Part shown: piece by piece, positions 27,435 through 37,749 of the stretch
Layout of the letters: each line of letters begins with the position of its first letter
How positions within the stretch are numbered: position 1 is the stretch's first letter
Assembly: GCF_904846225.1 (NCBI RefSeq)
Contig: NZ_CAJGZJ010000004.1
Coordinates: forward strand, 1 to 64,000
DNA length: 64,000 bases
Direction: 5' to 3'
Origin: Psychrobacter immobilis
Lineage (GTDB): Bacteria > Pseudomonadota > Gammaproteobacteria > Pseudomonadales > Moraxellaceae
Position numbers and translations under genes: made by a program
The notes under the pieces: generated by a model
What the model was told of the DNA's origin: nothing
What the model saw: only the letters and a program-made list of their open reading frames with translations
The model's database searches: none

Positions 27435-28481
27435 TTAACAGCCAAGTTTGCCTTCAGCTTCTAAGGCTTTTTTGCTACGAATGGGTGCTGGGCAATCTTC
27501 GCCATAGTACTGACGATCGGCAAAGTAACTTGAGCGTACCATCGGGCCTGCCCAAATGTTAAAGAAACCAATCTTTTTGCCGTAGTCCATATAGCGTTGG
27601 AACTCGTCTGGGTGAACATAGCGGTCAACTGGCGCGTGGTTTTTGCTAGGTTGTAGATACTGACCAACAGTAATCATATCCACATTATGCGCTTTTAGGT
27701 CATCAAGAAGGGCGTAAATCTCTTCTTCAGTTTCACCAAGGCCGACCATAAAACCGCATTTGGTAGCGATATCAGGACGACGCTCTTTATAGAGCTTGAG
27801 CAAATCAAGTGAATGCTGATAGTCAGAGCCTGGACGGAATGCTTTATATAGGCGTGGTACGGTTTCGATGTTGTGGTTAAACACATCTGGCGCGGTTTCA
27901 GTGAGCAAGTCTAAAGCGATATCCATACGACCACGAAAATCTGGTACGAGTATTTCAATCAAGCAATTTGGGCTAAGCGCTCTTGACTCTTCTAATACTT
28001 CAACAAAATGCTTAGCACCGCCATCTTTTAGATCATCACGGTCAACCGAGGTGATAACGGCATATTTCAGCTGCAAGCCTAAAATCGTCTCGGCAGTATG
28101 ACGCGGCTCATCAGCGTCTAGCTCATTTGGACGACCATGGCCGACATCACAGAACGGGCAGCGACGGGTACAGATATCACCCATAATCATAAAGGTCGCC
28201 GTACCATCAGCAAAACACTGCGGCAAGTTAGGGCAGGCCGCTTCTTCACAGACGGTATAAAGCTTTTGCTCACGCAGCGTGGCTTTAATACGTGCCACTT
28301 CGGCAGGTGACGACATTTTTACCCGAATCCAATCTGGCTTTTTCTTGGCCTCAATGGTCGGAATCACTTTAATTGGGATACGCGCAACTTTATCGTAGCC
28401 ACGCAGTTTTTCGCCTTGGATGGCTTTTTTGGGTTTGGCTTTGGCAGCAGGGACATGCGTTTGTACAGCGAGTGAATTCAT
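27435..28481 (-). CDS. lipA: Lipoyl synthase
   Basis: Radical SAM enzyme inserting two sulfurs into octanoyl groups on lipoyl domains. 348 residues. Auxiliary cluster motif [12 protein letters not shown] and radical SAM motif C-T-R-R-C-P-F-C are both present; the C-terminal R-S-S-Y motif ligates the auxiliary cluster. Basic N-terminal extension of about 50 residues. AGGATA precedes the ATG. No lipB nearby. Confidence 0.96.
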   Translation of the reverse strand: MNSLAVQTHVPAAKAKPKKAIQGEKLRGYDKVARIPIKVIPTIEAKKKPDWIRVKMSSPAEVARIKATLREQKLYTVCEEAACPNLPQCFADGTATFMIMGDICTRRCPFCDVGHGRPNELDADEPRHTAETILGLQLKYAVITSVDRDDLKDGGAKHFVEVLEESRALSPNCLIEILVPDFRGRMDIALDLLTETAPDVFNHNIETVPRLYKAFRPGSDYQHSLDLLKLYKERRPDIATKCGFMVGLGETEEEIYALLDDLKAHNVDMITVGQYLQPSKNHAPVDRYVHPDEFQRYMDYGKKIGFFNIWAGPMVRSSYFADRQYYGEDCPAPIRSKKALEAEGKLGC

Positions 28482-28847
28482 AGTTTTATCCTAAACCCTA
28501 ACAATCCTAAACCTTTGTAGGATAAGGGTTTTGTTTATTATTTTCTAAAAGAGGCAGTAGAATTTGTGTAAGGATTATAGCAAACATCACGCCAAGTTTC
28601 ATCCAACCGTTTTATATTACTGTGTTTGGTTTTTTAGTATAAAAAAGATAAATAACATTCTGAAAATACCTTATATTTTTATAATAAATGTTGGCTATGG
28701 ACATCACAGGACGCTTTGCTGGTTAACATTTTGACCGTTTTGAGCTATGATTGCACGAATAATTATTCTATCTAGTATATTGACGCAGGCAGTCATGTCG
28801 ACTACCCACGTAATGTGCTAAACCCCCAACTGACGAGGACGACTATT
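28482..28847. other. Intergenic region between divergent lipA and acnB
   Basis: About 370 bp, very AT-rich near lipA. It must hold both promoters, but no confident -35/-10 pair, riboswitch or operator was recognised. The only clear element is the acnB ribosome-binding site (GAGG at 28836-28839). Confidence 0.4.
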
Positions 28848-31451
28848 GTGTTAGAAGCTTATCGTAAACATGTCGAAGAACGTGCTGAGCTAGGAACGGT
28901 TCCGCTACCACTGAATGAAAAACAAGTAGCAGAGTTGGTTGAGCTATTAAAAAACCCTCCAGCAGGCGAAGACGCTTTCTTGATGAACTTGCTAGAAAAC
29001 CGTATTCCTGCGGGCGTTGACCAAGCGGCTTATGTTAAAGCGGCATTTTTGGCAGCTATTCTTAAAGGTGAAACATCGTCATCACTTATCAGCAAGCAAA
29101 AAGCAGTCGAAATCTTAGGCACCATGCAAGGTGGCTATAACGTTCAGCCATTGGTTGCGGCATTAGATGACGTCGATGTCGCACAAGATGCTGCTGAAGC
29201 GTTGAAAAAAACGCTACTGGTATTTGATGCATTCAATGACGTGACTGAAAAAGCCGAAGCGGGTAATGACATCGCAAAATCAGTGGTGCAGTCTTGGGCG
29301 GATGCAGAATGGTTCTTGAACCGTGCTGCCGTACCAGAAAAAACAACTTACACCACGTTTAAAATCACTGGCGAAACCAACACCGATGACTTGTCACCGG
29401 CGCAAGACGCATGGAGTCGCCCTGATATCCCATTGCATTCATTGGCCATGCACAAAAACTCTCGTGACGGCATTACTGCTGATGACGAAGGCGTTGTCGG
29501 CCCGATGAAGCAAATCGAAGCGCTAAAAGAAAAAGGCCATCCACTTGCTTATGTTGGTGACGTTGTCGGTACAGGTTCTAGCCGTAAATCTGCGACCAAC
29601 TCAGTACTTTGGTTAATGGGCGATGATATCCCTAACGTGCCAAACAAACGTGGTGGCGGTCTAGTACTGGGTAACAATATCGCTCCTATCTTCTTTAATA
29701 CTATGGAAGATTCTGGCGCATTGCCAATCGAAAAAGTAGCGGTCGACAACCTAAACATGGGTGATGTATTTGACATCTATCCGTACGAAGGCAAAGTCAC
29801 CAAGCATGATTCTGACGAAGTATTGTCTACGTTCAAGCTAAATTCTCCAACGTTGCTTGACGAAGTTCGTGCTGGCGGTCGTATTCCATTGATCGTTGGT
29901 CGTGGTCTAACCAATCGCGCTCGTGAATACATGGGTCTTGGTCATTCAGATATCTTTGCCAAGCCAGAAGAACCAGTTGATACGGGTAAAGGCTTTACGC
30001 TAGCACAAAAAATGGTTGGTAAAGCTTGTGGTCTACAAGGCGTTCGCCCTGGTATGTACTGCGAGCCAAAAATGACCACCGTCGGTAGTCAAGATACTAC
30101 TGGTCCGATGACCCGTGATGAGCTAAAAGACTTGGCATGTTTGGGCTTCCAAGCAGATCTAGTGATGCAGTCATTCTGCCATACAGCTGCTTATCCAAAG
30201 CCAGTTGATGTTGAAACTCAACACACGCTACCTGACTTTATCATGAACCGTGGCGGTGTAAGCTTACGTCCAGGCGATGGTATTATTCATAGCTGGTTGA
30301 ACCGTATGCTACTTCCAGATACCGTTGGTACTGGTGGTGACTCGCATACGCGTTTCCCAATGGGTATCTCATTCCCAGCCGGTTCTGGCTTGGTTGCATT
30401 CGCTGCAGCGACTGGTGTTATGCCACTTGATATGCCTGAATCTGTCCGTGTCCGTTTCGTTGGCGAACGTCAGGCTGGTATCACGCTACGTGACTTAGTC
30501 CATGCAATTCCTTATCAAGCAATCAAAGAAGGTCTATTGACCGTTGATAAAAAAGGCAAAATTAACGAATTCAATGGTCGTATTCTTGAAATCGAAGGCC
30601 TAGAAGATCTAACGGCTGAGCAAGCATTTGAGCTATCTGACGCATCAGCTGAGCGTAGTGCTGCTGGTTGTACCATCACGCTATCTGAAGCATCAGTGAC
30701 TGAGTACTTAAACTCAAATATCACGCTTCTAAAGTGGATGATCTCAGAAGGTTATGGCGATGCGCGTACGATCAGCCGCCGTATCGAGCAAATGCAAGAG
30801 TGGCTAGCAAAACCAAGCCTATTGCGTGCTGACGAAGATGCAGAATATGCGATCGATATGACAATCGATATGAGCACGATCAAAGAGCCAATTCTTTGCT
30901 GCCCGAACGATCCAGATGATGCAAAAACATTGGCTGACGTCGCAGGGGACACCATTGATGAAGTGTTCATCGGTTCATGTATGACCAACATTGGTCATTT
31001 CCGTGCTGCTGGTAAACTGCTACAAGACGTACCAGCGGGTAGCCTCAAGACTCGTTTATGGATTGCACCACCAACTAAGATGGATGCGCGTCAGTTGATG
31101 GAAGAAGGCTATTACAACATTTATGCACAAGCCGGCGCTCGTACTGAGATGCCAGGTTGTTCACTATGTATGGGTAACCAAGCGCGTATCGCACCGAAAT
31201 CGACAGCGGTATCGACCTCAACTCGTAACTTCCCGAACCGTCTAGGTCAGGGCGCTAACGTCTACCTAGCGTCTGCGGAGCTTGCAGCTGTAGCCGCGGT
31301 ACTTGGTAAATTGCCAACGAACGAAGAGTATCAGCAGTATGCTGGCATGCTTGATAGCATGGGCGAGGAAGTATATCAGTACATGAATTTTGACCGTATG
31401 ACTGATTACACTGAAGAAGCCGATAAAATTAATGTTGCTCAGTTGACCTAA
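28848..31451 (+). CDS. acnB: Bifunctional aconitate hydratase 2 / 2-methylisocitrate dehydratase
   Basis: TCA-cycle aconitase B. 867 residues from GTG 28848, which is preceded by GAGG and gives the family N-terminus V-L-E-A-Y-R-K-H-V; an in-frame ATG 11 codons upstream lacks both. Domain order is the AcnB one: HEAT-like domain, swivel domain 4 (residues near 165-380), then the catalytic domains. Cluster cysteines lie in the [10 protein letters not shown] and P-G-C-S-L-C-M-G-N motifs. Strong terminator follows. Confidence 0.97.
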   Translation: MLEAYRKHVEERAELGTVPLPLNEKQVAELVELLKNPPAGEDAFLMNLLENRIPAGVDQAAYVKAAFLAAILKGETSSSLISKQKAVEILGTMQGGYNVQPLVAALDDVDVAQDAAEALKKTLLVFDAFNDVTEKAEAGNDIAKSVVQSWADAEWFLNRAAVPEKTTYTTFKITGETNTDDLSPAQDAWSRPDIPLHSLAMHKNSRDGITADDEGVVGPMKQIEALKEKGHPLAYVGDVVGTGSSRKSATNSVLWLMGDDIPNVPNKRGGGLVLGNNIAPIFFNTMEDSGALPIEKVAVDNLNMGDVFDIYPYEGKVTKHDSDEVLSTFKLNSPTLLDEVRAGGRIPLIVGRGLTNRAREYMGLGHSDIFAKPEEPVDTGKGFTLAQKMVGKACGLQGVRPGMYCEPKMTTVGSQDTTGPMTRDELKDLACLGFQADLVMQSFCHTAAYPKPVDVETQHTLPDFIMNRGGVSLRPGDGIIHSWLNRMLLPDTVGTGGDSHTRFPMGISFPAGSGLVAFAAATGVMPLDMPESVRVRFVGERQAGITLRDLVHAIPYQAIKEGLLTVDKKGKINEFNGRILEIEGLEDLTAEQAFELSDASAERSAAGCTITLSEASVTEYLNSNITLLKWMISEGYGDARTISRRIEQMQEWLAKPSLLRADEDAEYAIDMTIDMSTIKEPILCCPNDPDDAKTLADVAGDTIDEVFIGSCMTNIGHFRAAGKLLQDVPAGSLKTRLWIAPPTKMDARQLMEEGYYNIYAQAGARTEMPGCSLCMGNQARIAPKSTAVSTSTRNFPNRLGQGANVYLASAELAAVAAVLGKLPTNEEYQQYAGMLDSMGEEVYQYMNFDRMTDYTEEADKINVAQLT

Positions 31452-31502
31452 TCTTGGTTCAAATTTAGGCTAAACGTTTTTAAGTTTTATCATTCTTATT
31501 TA

Positions 31503-31541
31503 AATAAAAACCCCGTATCGTGATGATGCGGGGTTTTTATT
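31503..31541 (+). terminator. Rho-independent terminator of acnB
   Basis: AATAAAAACCCCG / CGGGGTTTTTATT, 13-bp perfect stem with a T-tract, 52 bp after the acnB stop codon. Confidence 0.93.
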
Positions 31542-31779
31542 CGTTTATTAGAAATACGATAATAAACGTTTATAAACTTTTATTGCATGCTTATAATCGA
31601 AGTTAACAATCGAAAAACTCAAAGTGCAACTTCTACCTTTAGTTATTATTAGCGGTAGAGTTCATGGGTCATAGAATATGCTTAATAAAAAGACACCATC
31701 ATCATTAACAAAAGTTGTGATTGTGGACCGTCACAACGTGGAAGAAAATTAAGGCATCGTTGATTGGTTTAAGAAAAGT
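31542..31779. other. Leader region of the DUF805 gene
   Basis: No gene. Contains a 7-bp inverted repeat GTTGTGA (31714-31720) / TCACAAC (31731-31737). The last nine codons before ATG 31780 are open in the same frame and read G-I-V-D-W-F-K-K-S, which resembles the N-terminus of DUF805 proteins, but no start codon is available there (see the finding). Confidence 0.4.
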
Positions 31780-32106
31780 ATGAAGAACTATACCAATCTT
31801 TTTGGTCGCGCTCGTCGTAAAGAATTTTGGTACTTTGTCTTGGTACAAATAGGTTTGACAGTGCTTGCGATTATATTAGACACAGTGTTATTTGGCTCAG
31901 AATCAGAGTCTTTTAATGTAGGCGTAGCGTTTGGTATGCTTGTGCCTAGTATTACAGTTTGTGTTCGCAGATTACATGATACTGGTCGTTCAGGGTGGTG
32001 GATTTTGATACCTGTAGTACCATTCATAGGTCTCATTATGTTACTTATGTTTTTTGCTATCGAAACTAATTCTGAAACCAATCAATGGGGTCCGCCAGCA
32101 AAATAA
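31780..32106 (+). CDS. DUF805 family membrane protein
   Basis: 108 residues. Shows the DUF805 landmarks: N-L-F-G-R-A-R-R-K-E-F-W at residues 6-17, V-R-R-L-H-D-T-G-R-S-G-W-W in the loop, and N-Q-W-G-P at the end. About three membrane helices. Function unknown; inner membrane. No clear Shine-Dalgarno before the ATG, and the homologous region seems to begin upstream of it. Confidence 0.8.
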   Translation: MKNYTNLFGRARRKEFWYFVLVQIGLTVLAIILDTVLFGSESESFNVGVAFGMLVPSITVCVRRLHDTGRSGWWILIPVVPFIGLIMLLMFFAIETNSETNQWGPPAK

Positions 32107-32224
32107 ATTTGCGAATGTCGTTTAACTTTAGAAGCTATCTAAAGTATCTATAAAATATAATTCGCATACCTAAACCGAAAAGCCCAAAAGCACTTTCACT
32201 GAAAAAGGCCTTTGGGTTTATAAA

Positions 32225-33022
32225 TTACTTACCCTGATAAACAGGTTTACGCTTTTCTATAAAAGCGCTGACACCTTCTATAAAGTCATCGGTTTTTGCC
32301 ATCATTGTCTGTTGTTCCACTTCCATATCTAGCGCTTCGTTCAAACCCATAAAAGCATGTACATTGAACATATGTTTCATAGAGGCTAGGGCTTTACCTG
32401 GCAACTGGCTCAACCTTAGGGCCAATGCTTGTACGGTGGCGTCTAGCTCTTCAGCACTAACCACGTTGTTCACTAGATTCAGGCGAGCCATATCTTCCGC
32501 TTTAAGCTTATCACCCAGCATCACAAGCTCAGTGGCCTTTGCCGCACCAACTAATTGATTCAATAAATAAATACCGCCTGCATCGGGAATCAAACCGATA
32601 TTGACAAAAGCCTGAACAAACTTTGCGTTGTCTGCGGCGATACGAAAATCACACGTGAGCGCTAAGTTCATACCAGCACCTGCCACTGCGCCTTCCAATT
32701 TAGCAATGATTGGCTTATGGACATTACGTAGCTTTAAGCTGACTTCTCCTGCACCTTTTACCATGCCTTGTAGTTTGTTTGAAATAATGTCCTTGTCCAA
32801 TCCTTCAGATAACATCTCTTTGATATCGCCGCCACTTGAGAAATTACCACCAGCCCCTTGCAAGATAATCACTCGTACTTGATCATCTGTCGCCGCTTTA
32901 TCCAGCGCTATAATTACGTTGTTTTTTAAGGGCGTGCCAAAGGCATTGAGACTTTTTGGATCATTAAAAGTAATGGTCGCAATGTGGTTGTTCACTTGAT
33001 AATCGACTATCGGCTGTGACAT
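32225..33022 (-). CDS. Enoyl-CoA hydratase/isomerase family protein
   Basis: 265 residues, crotonase fold. The two oxyanion-hole segments are N-F-S-S-G-G-D-I-K-E and G-A-V-A-G-A-G-M-N-L-A-L. The usual second catalytic glutamate position appears as D-A-G-G (I-P-D-A-G-G-I-Y), so isomerase-type or PaaG-like activity is as likely as hydration. The upstream ATG (33037) lacks a Shine-Dalgarno; ATG 33022 has GAGGAA seven bases before it. Single gene; the promoter lies next to a family 2 repeat. Confidence 0.88.
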   Translation of the reverse strand: MSQPIVDYQVNNHIATITFNDPKSLNAFGTPLKNNVIIALDKAATDDQVRVIILQGAGGNFSSGGDIKEMLSEGLDKDIISNKLQGMVKGAGEVSLKLRNVHKPIIAKLEGAVAGAGMNLALTCDFRIAADNAKFVQAFVNIGLIPDAGGIYLLNQLVGAAKATELVMLGDKLKAEDMARLNLVNNVVSAEELDATVQALALRLSQLPGKALASMKHMFNVHAFMGLNEALDMEVEQQTMMAKTDDFIEGVSAFIEKRKPVYQGK

Positions 33023-33066
33023 CTTAGATTTCCTCATTTTGAAAGACTGTTTTAAATGTATGTACT

Positions 33067-33237
33067 AGGGCGTGTCCTCAATCTGAAAATGGTGATAAAA
33101 ATAAGATAAATGGCAGCCAAACAAGGAAAATAGTGCAGGTAATATCGAGATATTGACTAGCTATTTGACGTAGTTTGGCAAGATTTAGCTATTTTTAACC
33201 CATTTAGTCGCTTTTGTTCAGATTGAGGACACGCCCT
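33067..33237. repeat. MITE-like element, family 2, complete copy
   Basis: 171 bp bounded by perfect inverted terminal repeats of about 21 bp that begin AGGGCGTGTCCTCAATC. No coding capacity and no clear target-site duplication. Partial relatives lie at 18315-18361, 23017-23130 and 59116-59142, with a tip at 927-943. TIR style suggests mobilisation by an IS5-family-type transposase, but none is present in the window. Confidence 0.88.
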
Positions 33238-33530
33238 GAAGATAATTGTACAAAATGTTGGTAATAAATAACGCAATGCTGATTACTATAGCAGTTTACT
33301 ATGATTATAAAAGCGGGTTTTGTGGGCGCTTAAGACACACAGAAATGCTGGTCAAATGTATGGAATGGCAGTACAAGTATAGGGTGATTGATTGACTAAA
33401 GGCAGATGAATCATAAAAACACTATTACCTGAATCGTTAATGGACTATGCTAAATGCAAAGACCTGCATCAAAGATTTATTCATTAATAAGCCTACATAT
33501 CTAATTTGCCTAATAATAAAGGAAACGTTT

Positions 33531-34343
33531 ATGCCAACGATAAAAATTAATGATGTCAATATTCATTATGAAGACAGCGCACCAAATGAGATGCAAAAGC
33601 CAGTGATGGTGTTTGCACATGGTCTCCTATGGAACACGCGGATGTATGATAAGCAAGTCGAACACTTTCAAAAAGACTATCGTTGTATCGCTTTTGATTT
33701 CCGTGGACAAGGGCAGTCGCAGATCACTAAGTCAGGCTACGATATGGAAACATTAACGGCAGATACCATTGGATTGCTTGCGGCGCTGGGTATTGATAAG
33801 TGTCACTTTGTCGGATTATCAATGGGCGGCTTTATCGCACAGCGTATTGCTATTAAGCGTCCTGAGCTTTTACTGTCGATGATTCTTTTAGAGACGTCTG
33901 CTGATCCTGAAGATCCTAAAAACGTGCCGCATTATCGCAAGCTTGTAAAAGCCATTCGCTGGTTAGGTATCAAGCGCGTGAGTAACAAAATCATGCCTAT
34001 TATGTTTGGCAGTACTTTTTTAGCAGACAAGCTGCGCAAATCCGATCGCAAACAGTGGCTCACGATGCTACAAGGCAATCGCAAGGGCGGAGTGGTTCAG
34101 GCGACGATGGGAGTTATTGAGCGTACTGGCACTTATGAGCAGCTGGGAGACATCACAACACCCACACTCATCGTCGTGGGTGATGAAGATGCTGCAACCC
34201 CTTATCCAAAGTCTGAGCGTATGCATTTTGCCATTGCAGGATCAAAGCTTGCGATCATTAAAGGTGCAGGTCACACCTCGACAGTCGAGGAGCCTGAACA
34301 GGTAAATCGAGTGATGCGTCAGTTTTTAGAAAACAGTATTTAA
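33531..34343 (+). CDS. Alpha/beta fold hydrolase
   Basis: 270 residues from ATG 33531 (AAGGAA upstream); the open frame begins 28 codons earlier with a sequence unlike the family. Motifs: V-F-A-H-G-L-L-W-N (oxyanion), F-D-F-R-G-Q-G-Q-S, G-L-S-M-G-G-F (nucleophile Ser), G-D-E-D-A-A-T-P (acid) and G-A-G-H-T-S (His). Resembles 3-oxoadipate enol-lactonase/haloperoxidase-like hydrolases. No aromatic-degradation genes nearby, so substrate unknown. Confidence 0.87.
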   Translation: MPTIKINDVNIHYEDSAPNEMQKPVMVFAHGLLWNTRMYDKQVEHFQKDYRCIAFDFRGQGQSQITKSGYDMETLTADTIGLLAALGIDKCHFVGLSMGGFIAQRIAIKRPELLLSMILLETSADPEDPKNVPHYRKLVKAIRWLGIKRVSNKIMPIMFGSTFLADKLRKSDRKQWLTMLQGNRKGGVVQATMGVIERTGTYEQLGDITTPTLIVVGDEDAATPYPKSERMHFAIAGSKLAIIKGAGHTSTVEEPEQVNRVMRQFLENSI

Positions 34344-34426
34344 CGTTTAACTTCTAAGGCTTGGTTTTTAGTATTCAGGTTTCTAATATAGTCAAAACAC
34401 CTTAAAACGCTAGGATACTGCCAAAT

Positions 34427-34462
34427 AAAAAGCCGCTATCAAATCATGATAGCGGCTTTTTT
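34427..34462. terminator. Bidirectional rho-independent terminator
   Basis: AAAAAGCCGCTATCA / TGATAGCGGCTTTTT, a 15-bp perfect stem with a 5-base loop. It closes both the hydrolase gene and the convergent CitE-like end of the Ter enzyme array. Confidence 0.93.
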
Positions 34463-34493
34463 GGTACAAATATAAAAGCTAAGTGTTGAACAA

Positions 34494-35621
34494 CTAAAGT
34501 CGTGAGCTGTATTCGCTATTACCGTCGTCAATAGTGCCAAAGACCCCGGCTCGATTAACTATTTCAGTTGCCCAAGCGCGATGCGTGGCTGGCTCTAGCA
34601 TAGTATTATTGTATTTAAACACTGCCTTGGCTTCGCTATGCAGTATCGCTTGCGCCTCATCTAAGGTGCTCGACGGTACACAATACGCTTGCTGTACCAA
34701 TGCAATTTGGCTGGGATGAATGACGGTTTTGCCGACCAATCCCAAGCTGACATCATGAGTCAGTTCTTGCATAAAGAGCGTAGGCTGATCTAAGTACTCA
34801 AAGACTGGCGCTGTCAAATAAAAGCCGTGCGGCACAAAACAGCCAAGTAATTGATAGGCAAGAGTACCGATGGGCGTATCATAGACGATGCTGTTTTTTG
34901 GTCGGCGCAGTCGCAGCGTGGCAAATAAGTCATTGCCACCGATACGCAGGGCAAAAACGGGCTGACTGAAAGCTTCTTTAAAGCCAATAGCAAGCTCTTG
35001 ATTGTGATGCGGATCAAATAATACAGCGGTCTCAAGTGTTGGCATGAGCAACTGATCGGCACTTAAATTCTGACAGGCCATTCGCCAATTGGATAAGCTG
35101 AACATATCGACTTTTGGCATGACGAAGCCATCGATAAGATCGATATGGGTATAGTCAGCCAGTTGCTGTAGCATCATCGGATTGCGTGGACGTATAAACA
35201 CCAATGGGCGGGTCGGATGCTGAGTTTGCTGCTTGGATTGAGGGCCAACGTGTCTCGATGGATCGTTGATACTATCGACATGTGTGGCCCATGTGTGAAG
35301 CAGCGTCTGCAAGCGCTCAAGTGCCAATTCGACATCATTATGACTGACGGCATCTTCTAAACAAATAATAATACTATTAATCGTTGGCAATTTATCACGT
35401 CTGATTACTTGCCAAATATCTTGGCGAGTTGCAGGCATATAAAGGCTTGCACCCAGCTGATAAGGATGATGCGTGTTTGGTCTGACCATAGAATGACGCT
35501 CAGTAATTAGATGCGCGTAAGACTGGGTATGGGTATAAAGGTTTGACTTGTTATTTTGCATATCTGACATAATCGGCATCGTAAATAGTGAGTAATCGTA
35601 AAATGTATGATTAATTGGCAT
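34494..35621 (-). CDS. HpcH/HpaI aldolase / citrate lyase beta-like protein (Ter-associated)
   Basis: 375 residues, TIM-barrel C-C lyase of the CitE type. Family signposts: S-L-Y-M-P-A-T-R near the start, I-I-I-C-L-E-D-A-V, L-V-F-I-R-P-R-N, D-G-F-V-M-P-K-V, and T-L-E-T-A-V-L-F-D with the metal-binding Glu, then G-K-T-V-I-H-P-S-Q. Last of five closely spaced minus-strand genes, 53 bp after the StiP-type gene. Members of this branch are found in Ter stress operons and are predicted to work on a small metabolite. The exact start is uncertain: the first 40 or so residues are poorly conserved. Confidence 0.82.
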   Translation of the reverse strand: MPINHTFYDYSLFTMPIMSDMQNNKSNLYTHTQSYAHLITERHSMVRPNTHHPYQLGASLYMPATRQDIWQVIRRDKLPTINSIIICLEDAVSHNDVELALERLQTLLHTWATHVDSINDPSRHVGPQSKQQTQHPTRPLVFIRPRNPMMLQQLADYTHIDLIDGFVMPKVDMFSLSNWRMACQNLSADQLLMPTLETAVLFDPHHNQELAIGFKEAFSQPVFALRIGGNDLFATLRLRRPKNSIVYDTPIGTLAYQLLGCFVPHGFYLTAPVFEYLDQPTLFMQELTHDVSLGLVGKTVIHPSQIALVQQAYCVPSSTLDEAQAILHSEAKAVFKYNNTMLEPATHRAWATEIVNRAGVFGTIDDGNSEYSSRL

Positions 35622-35674
35622 TGCTCATTGAGACAATTCAGGGATTCATACATTATTCTAAACATAGCAATGAT

Positions 35675-36856
35675 TTAACTGTCTTTGGTGCGCTGTTTAA
35701 TGAGAGTAATGGCTTGATAAGGCAGTATTTTATCACCTAATACACTGATAGTGATGTTTCGTTGTTCACATAAATGTCGCAGTAGCTCGGTGTCAGGATG
35801 TTCAGCGGTCGCCAATAAAATACGTTCAGGATCACGGCGCAATATTGCCCGCGTTGCCTCTGCAATCGTCGGCTTGATACGGTTGCGATTGGTAATATCA
35901 TAGTCTGCTGCCAGCTGATCTATCAAGTCAGCAGTTTGATAGCGCGGCTGATTAAACGTTGGCAGGCATTGAGGCGCTTTGGTTAAATCGCGCCGTACTA
36001 TATCGATGCGATCAATAAAGGCTAAGCTGTGATCCGCTGCAACTAAGTTATCATAAAAGACACTACGATGTAGACCCGATTGCGGCTCGGTGTACAAGCT
36101 ACGTGAAATCAGTCCTGATACTGTACTGTTTAGAAGTCCTGATGGAATTAACCAATCCTCTTCACTAGCCGCCAACCAAGCAACGCCTGCTGGATCAGCA
36201 AGTGTGAGTAGCGGAATAACACCCACACCTTGATGGAAAATATTATCAAAATGGTCATGACTTGGGTTACTAAATGTCTCTAAACTGCGGGTCAGTTCTT
36301 GATAAATGGCCCCTTTGCCCGTCCAACCATCGACAAAGACGAGTGGGCTATCTGGATAAGCTTCTAGCAGCATTTGTAAGGCGATTGGATCAAGACCACG
36401 GTCACGAATGATACTGATACCATAATGCGCAGTTGGCAAATTATAGTCGCTATCTGTGTCAGTAAGCGCTCTTTGTAACAATACGCCAATCGGCAAACCT
36501 GCTCGCACCAAACTGACTAATATTAATGGATGCTCATCACTAACTGTGTCTTGAAAAGCGCGATGTAGGGTATAAGCCAAATTGGCGATATCCGTAGCCG
36601 TTCTCGTCGACCCTTGCTCTAAAGCCTGCGCGTATAGCTGCTCATGCATTGCACTTGGTGCCTGCTCTAACGTCAACATATCCGAATAATGACGTTGCCC
36701 ACTTTGGATAAGCGCTTCTTTTTGACTGACAGGCACATCGGCAACGGCATTTTTATCAACGATATCGAGCAAGACAGTCACATCGCGGGCAAGATAGCTG
36801 CCTGAGCCATAGCTTTTTAAATGTGATCTTTTTATGTTTGTATTATTTAAAGTCAT
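35675..36856 (-). CDS. StiP-family phosphoribosyltransferase-like protein with PELOTA-type C-terminus
   Basis: 393 residues. The core is a PRTase fold: V-S-L-V-R-A-G-L-P-I-G (116-125) and the PRPP-loop-like F-V-D-G-W-T-G-K-G-A (174-183). The C-terminal 80-100 residues (around R-I-L-L-A-T-A-E-H-P-D-T-E-L-L-R) resemble the PELOTA RNA-binding domain. Databases often name this family 'cysteine protease StiP', but the PRTase fold is what the sequence shows. Fourth gene of the Ter enzyme array; 50 bp after the HAD gene. Confidence 0.82.
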   Translation of the reverse strand: MTLNNTNIKRSHLKSYGSGSYLARDVTVLLDIVDKNAVADVPVSQKEALIQSGQRHYSDMLTLEQAPSAMHEQLYAQALEQGSTRTATDIANLAYTLHRAFQDTVSDEHPLILVSLVRAGLPIGVLLQRALTDTDSDYNLPTAHYGISIIRDRGLDPIALQMLLEAYPDSPLVFVDGWTGKGAIYQELTRSLETFSNPSHDHFDNIFHQGVGVIPLLTLADPAGVAWLAASEEDWLIPSGLLNSTVSGLISRSLYTEPQSGLHRSVFYDNLVAADHSLAFIDRIDIVRRDLTKAPQCLPTFNQPRYQTADLIDQLAADYDITNRNRIKPTIAEATRAILRRDPERILLATAEHPDTELLRHLCEQRNITISVLGDKILPYQAITLIKQRTKDS

Positions 36857-36906
36857 AGTAGGATATTAGCACTCGTTGTGATGACAGTGAATTTGCCTGT
36901 TTATTA

Positions 36907-37707
36907 CTAAGCATGACGTTGCTCGTGTAGCTGACCATGATTGGGCATGCCGTACCAGTCGAGCAATTGCAGAAATGGTAAATCTGCCAGACTGTCACCA
37001 AAACCAAAGCTCGGACGCTGATTGTCCAAATGGTTGTCTAATAAAAACTGCACTGCATGGCGCTTGTGGACGCTATGCGGCAATATTGCCAAATTATTTG
37101 CATTCACATGCACGTAAAAATTTTCAGCAAAATTCGGTATCAGTATCGGTAGTTGCTTTGCCAACTTTGCCAAAAGTTGATGGTCTTTTTGTGCATGTTT
37201 AATCGCTAGATAAATGGTCAGTTCATCATTGATAAATCTATCGGTATGCAGTGTAAATACTAGGTTGTCTTGACCGCTATGTTCAAGGATTAATTCAGCA
37301 AGTTGGTTTATCTGTTTTTGTAGTGGCAAAAGCTGCTCATGAATATACTGCTGCCAAGCATCGAGCAGTTCACCATCGGGCGTTAGAATGATTGCACCAT
37401 GGGTCAATACTTGCCAACTGTTAAAGGGCAATTTAACGCGTTTAATTTCACTGCGGTCACGGGCAGTCACCACTATTAAGTCAGTGCTGGTAAGTAACCA
37501 ATTGAAAAAGGCGGACTGGCGCTGACTCATAAAGCTTAGCGGTTCGCCTTGTTTATTGACCGTCGCGCAAACCAAGTTCTCAGATTCAGCAGTAGGTAAA
37601 TCCCACGCATCGATTTTACGCTGAGTTTGAAATAATGTGTCGTCCAAATCCATGAGAGCATAAGGTTTAATAATGTCGGGGTTGGCTTTGAAGAATGGGA
37701 TGTTCAT
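36907..37707 (-). CDS. HAD-superfamily hydrolase (Ter-associated)
   Basis: 266 residues from the second ATG, which has GGAAA at the right distance; the frame opens four codons earlier. The nucleophile motif is M-D-L-D-D-T-L-F (Asp20 and Asp22), V-V-T-A-R-D-R-S is motif II and G-F-G-D-S-L-A-D-L-P-F the acidic motif IV. Domain organisation is that of Cof-type phosphatases. In Ter operons such HAD proteins are predicted to dephosphorylate a nucleotide-like intermediate. Lies 42 bp after the PRTase gene. Confidence 0.85.
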   Translation of the reverse strand: MNIPFFKANPDIIKPYALMDLDDTLFQTQRKIDAWDLPTAESENLVCATVNKQGEPLSFMSQRQSAFFNWLLTSTDLIVVTARDRSEIKRVKLPFNSWQVLTHGAIILTPDGELLDAWQQYIHEQLLPLQKQINQLAELILEHSGQDNLVFTLHTDRFINDELTIYLAIKHAQKDHQLLAKLAKQLPILIPNFAENFYVHVNANNLAILPHSVHKRHAVQFLLDNHLDNQRPSFGFGDSLADLPFLQLLDWYGMPNHGQLHEQRHA

Positions 37708-37749
37708 AAAAGTTTCCATAAATATTAGGTTTGAAAATTAGTAAGTGAT

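Noticed and set aside
35675-36856. Cysteine protease annotation for the StiP-type protein
   Set aside because: The sequence shows PRTase-like loops and no convincing Cys-His protease dyad, so the database name was not used as the functional call.
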